From contig NC_069100.1 in assembly GCF_947172395.1 (NCBI RefSeq), positions 14,288,109-14,352,108 on the forward strand: DNA of 64,000 nucleotides. Reading direction: 5' to 3'. Under the pieces are notes generated by a model, which did not search any database, was not told the DNA's origin, and worked only from the letters and a program-made list of their open reading frames with translations. Shown here piece by piece: positions 56,223 to 64,000 of this stretch (position 1 is the stretch's first letter; the number at the start of each line of letters is the position of its first letter). This DNA comes from Bicyclus anynana. Its lineage: Eukaryota > Arthropoda > Insecta > Lepidoptera > Nymphalidae. The position numbers and the translations under genes were made by a program.

Positions 56223-57155
56223 AATAGCAACTAAATGAAGATTAATGAGAGAGAAATTATATCAAATCTTTATAGTATTTTGTATATTGCACATTTTTAA
56301 ATAAGTACATTAGACTTATTTAATTAATGAAGTGCTTCATTATTTTAATCTTGTCTTATTCTTCCTTCCTAAAAATGATATACGAGTAACTATGCGCGTA
56401 CTATAATGATATAATTGCCGTTAAACCTGCAAGTGGTTTGGTTTGTAAATAACTGACGGACAACGTACTATAACGCTGGTTAAAATTTCAATACCTTTTT
56501 TCTTATTAATAATTTTTTAATTGTCATTTTTTCAGAGACCAGTTTTTTTTTGTAAATGTCGTATCGTTTTATTAAATTTTATATCGTTGAGTAAAACTAT
56601 TAACAAATGGAAGCAGTGTGGAATGGAACTGTGAATATGACAGCTGCAGTTGGCGCCAAATTCGATGTCAACGTGACAGGCGATATGATTTACGCAGCAA
56701 ACCGTTTTAAACTCAAAAATAATATGCAACCATTATGGAGAGACAAATTAAAAATGCTTTCGAATTAATTAAACTTGATATAACCGACCACACAGGTCGA
56801 TGTTTTCGGATTAAAGATTGTTTTCATTCATGTTAAAACTGTTTGGACTTCCTCAAGAATGTTTAGAGGCTATTTTTAATCTGTACCGTTAATCGCTTAG
56901 CGGGCTAAAATGAGAATATGGTTTGTTTTTCGATACGTCACTTAGGGAGGCAATGATTGAAGATCACTTACCCTACGCCTATCAAATAGAATTTTTAATT
57001 TAAGATCAAAACCAAAATGTCTTTTGATTATTATCAAAATTATAGAGATACTCATCATACCTGTATATATGTATTTAAGAAATTATTAAGTTGTAAGTAC
57101 AACTGTCTTCTAAACTTCGATGTTTTAGAAATGCTTGTAACCAAGACTAATGTAA

Positions 57156-57351
57156 TCTATAGGTACCTACTAATATTTTACAGAGGTAACGTTTGTACCT
57201 AGTGCTGTAGGGGGTAATCGCTGAATCTAAGTACTAAACTGATTTTAAAAATTCCACTAGAAATTATTTGTGAGTGGCATGGACTATATTTTATTCCCGC
57301 ATTCTCACAGGAACGGAAACTATGCTGGTGATACTCCTAGGCGTCGGTTAG
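57156..57351 (+). mobile_element. Helitron-like element
   Basis: TCTATAGGTACCTACTAATA (with a short insertion), GGGGTAATCGCTGAATCTAA, ACAGGAACGGAAACTATGCT and GGCGTCGGTTAG. Confidence 0.7.
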
Positions 57352-57949
57352 TTAGAAATAAACGAATTTATGTACAATTTCTTCGAATGTTAAAAAAGCT
57401 AAAATCGTAAAATAAAAACTTAGACCGATATCTGATTTAAAATGTGTAAAATCAATAAAATAATAAACACTCAAGGATGCGATACGGTTGAGTAGGCTGT
57501 ATGTTTACCAACCTTTGCCTGTTGCATTGAGAAATTAAAAAAAAATTGCTTATAGGTGGCTTAAATCCATGATCATTATTTGTTTCGTTATTAAACGAAC
57601 GTCGTTTTTTTGACACACTTAATGGCGACTTAAGTTGTAACTTGATGGAAGGTTCTAATAGCGACATTAATTTGAGCTCGGTTCAGAACTAAAGTTTAGA
57701 TTAATGACAGCCCATGAGCGCCCAGTTATCAATCTACATCGTACTTTAACGATGTCACAGATTATACTAGTTTGTATTAGGGTTCCCTATCCATAAGGCC
57801 ATTTTCTGTCGCCTAAACACACTATCTATTTTTTTATAGGTATTTTTTTGCTTTGCAATGTAAAACCGTTTCTTTTTTATTATTTAGTATTTTGTATTAT
57901 TTAGTATTTATTATGTAGTAGGTATTAGACACACTTACTATTTACACTA

Positions 57950-58031
57950 AGGTTGCCTCAAAAACTCCTGGACAAACTACTATTAGTGATAGTTAATAAT
58001 AGGTTGGCCAGGAAAATTTTAGGCAACCTAC
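57950..58031. mobile_element. 82-bp TIR element
   Basis: AAGGTTGCCTCAAAAACTCC then TGGACAA is mirrored by TTGGCCAGGAAAATTTTAGG then CAACCT. One end also occurs at 12933. Confidence 0.75.
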
Positions 58032-58685
58032 TCGCAAAAATGTTTTAACGAACCTAAGTACCCATTTTATCCAACCTTCTACTATTACATTTTACATTTG
58101 TATTTTATATTTGTTCAACTTAGCTTAATTAAAATAAATTAATTTTGACTTACTTTTTACTTTTTATACTGTCACATAAAGCTTAATTGATAATAAGTAA
58201 GTACTAGTACTCTTGTCCAACTATTAGCATATATACGGAACCCTTGATTAAAATCGATCTGTTTCTCGCTTGACCAGTTATTTATTTTTTAATTTATGAC
58301 ACTGACCAACTAAACAACTTGATTATATTTATGGAGGTCGTAAATGACGAGTTTTAAGTGTTTATTTTTTATTTTTATATCCATTTTATAACTTATTGAA
58401 TAACAATTTTTTTTTTAATATAAGTAAAGAAGTTTCTGAGGCATCGTTTATAATGGCTTTGGCAATAATTTTCTATGGTTTCATAAAATTTATTAGCCTC
58501 GTGGATCGTGGATTCGCATACAAAATAACCTAAGACTAATTGTCTAGTTTTATGCTGGTGATCTGTTTTGACTAAATTATTAACTGAACTAAAAATTTTG
58601 CCATTGTTTTTTTATGGATTTTTCCAATTATTCGAAATTCGACCTTTTTGTTGATGTTTATTTTTTAAATCTGGGCCTGTAGCTA

Positions 58686-58830
58686 TGCGGCACGTCGATT
58701 CTCTTCCTACAATCGAAAATTACAAAATATACGGGAATGACATTCGTTATCGACAGGTCATGTGATCACGTTATCGATCATTTCCATAGATTAGTTTTCG
58801 AAGCGTTAGCGTTTGTAGAAAGAGAATCTA
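58686..58830. mobile_element. TIR element H, complete
   Basis: CGGCACGTCGATTCTCTTCC to CGTTTGTAGAAAGAGAATCT, with ATCGACAGGTCATGTGATCA inside. Confidence 0.8.
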
Positions 58831-59189
58831 TATCTTATCTCGTAATATAGTAGGGAATATAGAAATAATTATATGGTGTTTTCATAGTAGGTATGTATGC
58901 CACTTATCATCAGGTGATATTACTGTATAAAAAATATATGAAATTTTCATAGTAGCGACGCAAAGCTACGTAATATGATCCGAGGAAAAAAATAGAAAAT
59001 TGAATGATATTAAAAACAAAAAATATCTCAAATGGACGATCATTTTTTAAAGCTTTGATCGATTCGTTCAATTGTTCACTCCCCGGAACCTATCAATTAG
59101 TCACTTTTGGGATTCCGCTGCACAATTAATAACATCGCCAAAAATAGTGAAGTGAATGAATTATATATTTCCGTAGTTATAAATATTTA

Positions 59190-59230
59190 GTAATTCCCGC
59201 GGTTCCGCCCGTTCTTATGTAAATTTTGGG
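59190..59230 (+). repeat. repeat D head, source of the adjoining minisatellite
   Basis: AATTCCCGCGGTTCCGCCCG then AAATTTTGGGATAAACGGTG, where the D consensus has TTGGGATAAAAAGTAGCC. It merges into the first 26-bp unit. Confidence 0.65.
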
Positions 59231-60578
59231 ATAAACGGTGCCCTATAGGTATGTATTGGAATAAACAGTGCCCTATATGTATTGGCATAAACAGTGCCCT
59301 ACATGGATTGAAATAAACAGTGCTCTATATGTATTGGAATAAACAGTGCCCTATATGTATTGGAATAAATAGTGCCCTATATGTATTGGAATAAACAGTG
59401 CCCTATATGTATTGGCATAAACAGTGCCCTATATGTATTGGCATAAACAGTGCCCTATATGTATTGGCATAAACAGTGCCCTATGTGTATTGGCATAAAC
59501 AGTGCCCTATATGTATTGGAATAAACAGTGCTCTATATGTATTGGAATAAACAGTGCATTATATGTATTGGAATAAACAGTGCCCTATATGTATTGGCAT
59601 AAACAGTGCTCTATATGTATTGGAATAAACAGTGCCCTATATGTGTTATAATAAACAGTGCCCTATATGTATTGGAATAAACAGTGCTCTATATGTATTG
59701 GAATAAACAGTGCATTATATGTATTGGAATAAACAGTGCATTATATGTATTGGAATAAACAGTGCCCTATATGTATTGGCATAAACAGTGCTCTATATGT
59801 ATTGGAATAAACAGTGCCCTATATGTGTTATAATAAACAGTGCTCTATATGTATTGGAATAAACAGTGCCCTATATGTATTGGAATAAATAGTGCCCTAT
59901 ATGTATTGGAATAAACAGTGCCCTATATGTATTGGCATAAACAGTGCCCTATATGTATTGGCATAAACAGTGCCCTATATGTATTGGCATAAACAGTGCC
60001 CTATGTGTATTGGCATAAACAGTGCCCTATATGTATTGGAATAAACAGTGCTCTATATGTATTGGAATAAACAGTGCATTATATGTATTGGAATAAACAG
60101 TGCCCTATATGTATTGGCATAAACAGTGCTCTATATGTATTGGAATAAACAGTGCCCTATATGTGTTATAATAAACAGTGCCCTATATGTATTGGAATAA
60201 ACAGTGCTCTATATGTATTGGAATAAACAGTGCTCTATATGTATTGGAATAAACAGTGCATTATATGTATTGGAATAAACAGTGCCCTATATGTATTGGC
60301 ATAAACAGTGCTCTATATGTATTGGAATAAACAGTGCCCTATATGTGTTATAATAAACAGTGCCCTATATGTATTGGAATAAACAGTGCTCTATATGTAT
60401 TGGAATAAACAGTGAACTTAATGCGTTATAATAAACAGTGGATTATATGTATTGGATTAAACAGTGCCCTATATGTATTGAAATAAACAGTATCCTATAT
60501 GTATTGAAATAAACAGTATCATATATGTATTGGAATAAACAGTGCCCTATATGTATTGGCATAAACAGTGCCCTCTAT
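59231..60578 (+). repeat. 26-bp minisatellite, about 50 units, with 520-bp higher-order period
   Basis: Unit GGAATAAACAGTGCCCTATA plus TGTATT. Variants (GGCATAAA, GTGCTCTATA, GTGCATTATA, TGTGTTATAATAAA, AATAAATAG, CTATGTGT) recur in the same order 520 bp (20 units) apart: 59361/59881, 59481/60001, 59641/60161, 59821/60341. Units from about 60410 onward decay. Confidence 0.95.
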
Positions 60579-60890
60579 GCAATTTTAGAATATAATCTTT
60601 AGTTTGAGACGAATTCGCAGCTCACACATTTGAGTAATAATTATGTAACATCGTTACAGAATAAAATTACAGTTATTGTAACAAAAAAAAAAGCCTCCAA
60701 AAACACGGTGTAAAAAATTACGTATCGAAACGAAAACCTCTTTTGAGTACATTTAAAATAAATAAACAAAATAAGTGTGAAATGATCACACAATAAATCA
60801 TTGGGTAAAATGTCCGCAGTACGAGGTGCCGCGTACTGCAGTGTGGGCGGACCCCACACGGTGATATAGATGTCAATGAGTACTTGACTG

Positions 60891-60985
60891 CTTCGTTGGC
60901 TCAGTGGTTAGCATGTGGCTTAGGATCACGAGTCCTGGGTTTGAGTCCTAGGTCGGGCTAACCCAGCTTTTCTTAATGGAATGCC
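60891..60985 (+). repeat. tRNA-like SINE head (family E), best copy
   Basis: CGTTGGCTCAGTGGTTAGCA (A-box) and CCTGGGTTTGAGTCCTAGGT (B-box), then CTAACCCAGCTTTTCTTAAT. The flanks do not form an acceptor stem and there is no proper anticodon arm. Confidence 0.65.
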
Positions 60986-61254
60986 CGTCCCCGGCCCCGG
61001 CCTACCCTAACCAGCCAATTTACTTATATCCACAAAATAAAGAGTGTTCCAGTCTGATGAATGAGTCTTTAAAAGCAGCGTGGTGAAGCCGGTAAAACCC
61101 ATAAAAAGGGCATGGTCAATTGTCATCTATTTGTTTAAATAACTTGAAAGGTAATTTTTTTAAATTTAAAAAAAAATATTTTTGAAATCCTCTTGTCAAT
61201 ACCATTAATTTGATGTATCTTACGATGAAGTTAGTAAAAGTTATTTTTCCATCT

Positions 61255-61466
61255 TACCCCAATAAGTGTCCCCCATACCTACTCAAATTTTATCTATTTA
61301 CAATACATCCCTGTATTTGGGTCATAGAAATTGATATGTGTACCACATTTCAATTGGATTGGTCCATTACATTAGGAGAAAACAGACAGACCTTAAAATG
61401 TGGGATGGAGGGGGAGGGGGATTATAAGGGTTCCGTTTTTGTACTACGTACGTACGGAACCCTAAA
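61255..61466 (+). repeat. LINE-like 3' repeat ending GGAACCCTAAAAA
   Basis: CATACCTACTCAAATTTTAT, GGGATGGAGGGGGAGGGGGA, GGGTTCCGTTTTTGTACTAC and TACGGAACCCTAAAAA. The last block also occurs at 44910-44932. Confidence 0.55.
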
Positions 61467-61576
61467 AAACCAAACGTCACGCGTCTCCTTGACATCCGCG
61501 TAATATACGAACTTTTTTCATAATTTGTAAACATCAGATAAACAGACCAACACATCACAGAACATGTATACAAAAC

Positions 61577-61660
61577 GTCCTACAAAGTGCCGCCCTCTGT
61601 CCATCACTTCACATAACATATAAGGAACAGGTCCTACAAAGTGCCGCCCTCTGTCCATCA
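61577..61660 (+). repeat. 30-bp exact direct repeat, 54-bp offset
   Basis: 61577-61606 and 61631-61660 are identical (GTCCTACAAAGTGCCGCCCT opening each). Confidence 0.9.
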
Positions 61661-61666
61661 AACTGA

Positions 61667-61775
61667 CTAGGTGTGATTACACCGACAACCATGCTCTTCA
61701 GACAAGAACACAGCAATGCTGCAGAAATAAACAAGGCGATAGCTAGGGATACGTCCCAGGACGGCTGTATCACAA
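61667..61775 (+). repeat. repeat N
   Basis: GGTGTGATTACACCGACAAC, CATGCTCTTCAGACAAGAAC and ACAGCAATGCTGCAGAAATA are as in the homeobox intron at 37515. Confidence 0.6.
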
Positions 61776-61809
61776 AAATATCCAAGTAGTTACTACTAAA
61801 GTATAGATG

Positions 61810-61980
61810 TAACTCGCAATCGCCCGCGACTTCGTCCGCCTTTAGACCTCCTTAATCCGGCCCTGTCGTCTGCTACCTATGAACTACCTCCTTGCTAAAC
61901 ATCTTTGTAGGAAGACGTACGTCAAACGTCAAGAGGTTTTCGAGATATCTTGGTAAGTGACCTTTCGCTTTTATAAAATA
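61810..61980 (+). repeat. repeat D, AGACCTCC-type
   Basis: CGCCCGCGACTTCGTCCGCC then TTTAGACCTCCTTAATCCGG and GAACTACCTCCTTGC. Confidence 0.75.
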
Positions 61981-62172
61981 GACTAGCGGACGCCCGCGAC
62001 TTCGTCCGCGTGAAACTCGATGTAAACTTTCAACTACCCCTATCCTACCCCTACTCTACCCCTACCCTACCCCTACCCTACCCCTACCCTCAAAATTTCA
62101 TCAAAATCGGTCAAGCCGTTTCGGAGGAGTATGGCAACGAAAACTGTGACACGAGAATTTTATATATTAGAT
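61981..62172 (+). repeat. repeat D with (CCCTA)n tract
   Basis: CTAGCGGACGCCCGCGACTT head, CCCCTACCCTACCCCTACCC tract at 62038-62090, AAAATCGGTCAAGCCGTTTC, and a TATATTAGAT end. A compact complete copy. Confidence 0.8.
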
Positions 62173-62599
62173 GTACGGAACATTTAGCTATTTTTATGTG
62201 ACTTATCTAACTACGTCTGCAACTTTAAATGACGTATCATTTTCACGTTAAAACAAAAAACTGAGAAGTTTTATGAGTACGACAAAAAAGTGTAATTTAA
62301 TCTGTCTAACAATTTACCAGGACAGACGTTTGGACGTGAAATATCTTGTTAATTAATTTTGCGAAACTGTGTTAGGCTTCTGCTGTCCTATACACTAACT
62401 TGTCTAATCTACACTTTTAATAAAACTGGTCGTCTATACTTTTAATAAAACTAGTCGAATTCTATAAAATTATTCGCCATTTGAGATTTCATTTATGCCA
62501 TTTGTAACAACAAACGTTAGTGTGGCATAGAGAACTACTAGCGCCATCTAGAATCTATACTTATAATACGAATTCTGTACATTCTGTACATCGAAGATA

Positions 62600-62893
62600 T
62601 TATGAAAATTTTTGTTGGGGGGCATTATATAATCGATACTGAAGCTAAAAATAATCGATACTTTTTATTGCAAAAATAAAATGAGAAGGGGGTAAAATAG
62701 GGGTTGAAAGTTTTTATGGAAAGTCCTTCATTTTTAGAGTTACAGTTTTAAAGTTTTGTTCATAAATCATAAAAAAAATACAAAATATTATGTAATTCAA
62801 AATGTTTTAAAATTCTACCCCTAAAGTGGTGAAATAGGGCTTGAAAGTTTACATTGATTTCCACGCGGACGAAGTCGCGGGCGTCCGCTAGTA
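62600..62893 (-). repeat. repeat D
   Basis: The right edge CGCGGACGAAGTCGCGGGCG then TCCGCTAG; internal AATAGGGCTTGAAAGTTTAC and ACCCCTAAAGTGG. Confidence 0.75.
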
Positions 62894-63126
62894 ACCTAAT
62901 ACAATTATCATCGAATAAATAACAACCATATTTATTATACCCCGTAAAGCCACAGAAAACATATGTACAAGGTAAAGCCCATTGAAAACTAAATCCACAA
63001 TGTCCAACAGACTGTTTAGTAATTTTTACCAATAAATTAATAGTGAATACGAAATCACGTTTCTTAAAAACGCCTAAAAGTAGCTAGCTAGTTGCTTTTT
63101 GTGTAGGTATATGCACATACAACATT

Positions 63127-63512
63127 AACAACCCATTCAGCTCACTGTACAACACGAGTCTCCTCTCTGAATGAGAGGGGTTAGGCTAATATAAGCCTTA
63201 ATAGCTCAACGGTAAGAGGACTCATCACCGAGGAGTGGTGGTTCGATCCCCGCCACTGTGGTTTATTGTCGTACCCACCCCTAGCACAGTCTTTCCCGAC
63301 TAGTTAGAGGGGGAATATTGGTTATATTATAAAAGATATGGCAAATATTTTTTTTATTAAAAATATATATATAATAGTCCACCACGCTAGCCTAATGTTG
63401 ATTAGCAGACTTCACACACAAAGAAAATTAAGAAAATTATCAGGCAGGCAGGTTTCCTTACGATGTTTTTCTTTCTCTGTTTGAGACACGTGATTTTAAA
63501 TTTCTTAATATG
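63127..63512 (-). repeat. SINE B interrupted by a SINE C
   Basis: CAACCCATTCAGCTCACTGT to GGGGTTAGGCTAATA, then after the insertion AATAGTCCACCACGCTAGCC to TTTGAGACACGTGATTTTAA. The join GGCTAATA/AATAG restores the normal GGCCAATAGTCC. Confidence 0.85.
63184..63372 (+). repeat. SINE C nested in SINE B
   Basis: AGCCTTAATAGCTCAACGGT (A-box), GGTTCGATCCCCGCC (B-box), TTGTCGTACCCACCCCTAGC, and an AT-rich tail ending in (TA)n. Confidence 0.88.
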
Positions 63513-64000
63513 AGTATGTGCCTTTTAAGAACTGGACCGAAAATTTTAACACAATGAAACATAGATTATATAGACGCAGTTAGTATAAAAACGTTAGATC
63601 GTGATCATATACCTAATTTTGACAGTTAACGTCTACAGAGGGCAGGTCCCATGGTAATTGGTCTGAGGTTTACAAATACTTCAGTAGACAGTGTCTTAAG
63701 TGATGCTGTCTGATTACATATTACAGCCAGACCTTCACCTAAACTTAAGACGCAGGTCTGGCCTGGACAGGCCGGAAGAGCGAGTACTCCAGAGCAACTC
63801 CTCGGTATGTCGGGACGCGCTCGCGTATGTTTTGACAAATTCATTTTGCATCCGCCATCATGGTAATTATATTTTGAACGGCATTCAGGGCTGTGCCAAG
63901 CGATAAATGTGTCATTTATTTTTTTATCTACGATGAAGCCAAAGAAAGGGTTATTATTTAAGTAGTCACTGTATGTATGTACGTTTGTATTGATGTATGT

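Larger units (their letters stand above)
37887..64000 (-). other. probable upstream intron of the homeobox gene, running off the right edge
   Basis: Neither strand shows an exon with the EH2 block (WPAWVYCTRYS) or the long, low-complexity N-terminal exon usual for this family. The minus-strand region upstream of 37886 is therefore most simply read as a single large intron, though the 5' exon could have been missed. All repeats listed at higher coordinates lie in this interval. Confidence 0.5.

Noticed and set aside
59231..60578. CRISPR-like array
   Set aside because: Repeats are contiguous 26-bp units without unique spacers, in a eukaryotic context; it is a minisatellite.
60891..60985. Possible tRNA gene
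   Set aside because: A- and B-box-like motifs are present, but acceptor and anticodon stems do not pair and the same head recurs as a SINE.

Overview
The window looks like nuclear DNA of a moth or butterfly (Lepidoptera). It is AT-rich and almost devoid of long open frames. It is crowded with short interspersed repeats of kinds I know from lepidopteran genomes: tRNA-headed SINEs, Helitron-like elements with TC...CTAG ends, RTE-type and R1-type LINE fragments, fold-back elements, and repeats with an AACCGACTTC terminus. All repeat class names come from sequence features and memory, not from a database search, so I use letters (A, B, C, ...) for families within the window.

The one gene recognised with certainty is on the minus strand at 36672-37886. 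It is the last two coding exons of an engrailed/invected-family homeobox gene. Exon 37783-37886 encodes the GPRTRR basic linker and the first 17 homeodomain residues. Exon 36672-36929 encodes the other 43 residues, including WFQNKRAK with Gln50, then the conserved C-terminal tail and stop. They are separated by an 853-bp intron carrying transposon debris. The exon with the upstream EH2 (WPAWVY) block was not found, so the intron from 37887 appears to run past the right edge (over 26 kb). The 34515-36671 interval is free of recognised repeats and is the likely 3' UTR. I lean towards invected over engrailed, but the sequence does not settle it.

A second, much weaker gene signal is at 7060-7228 (plus): a TATA box, an initiator 31 bp downstream, a short leader, an ATG with eight codons and a GTGAGT splice donor. 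Its upstream flank matches another place in the window in inverted orientation, so it may be repeat-derived.

Layout: 1-4.7 kb holds repeat fragments and an inverted element with a 130-bp internal tandem repeat. 4.8-15.4 kb is a dense SINE field with two perfect hairpins. 15.4-20 kb is mostly unassigned with scattered Helitron-like copies. 20-27.6 kb holds a TIR element, SINEs, Helitron-like copies and a 390-bp (GGGTA)-rich tract. 27.7-33.3 kb is a cluster of fold-back elements, including a retro-insertion with a 14-bp target duplication and a second 130-bp tandem array. 34.5-37.9 kb is the homeobox gene end. 38-48 kb holds LINE remnants (CR1/Jockey-like, RTE, R1 with a frameshift), fold-backs and SINEs. 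48-59 kb is sparse and is probably intron of the homeobox gene with possible regulatory DNA. 59.2-60.6 kb is a 26-bp minisatellite with a 520-bp higher-order period. 60.9-64 kb holds repeats, including a SINE nested in another SINE.

No rRNA, genuine tRNA, CRISPR array or bacterial-type operon is present. No complete protein-coding gene lies inside the window.
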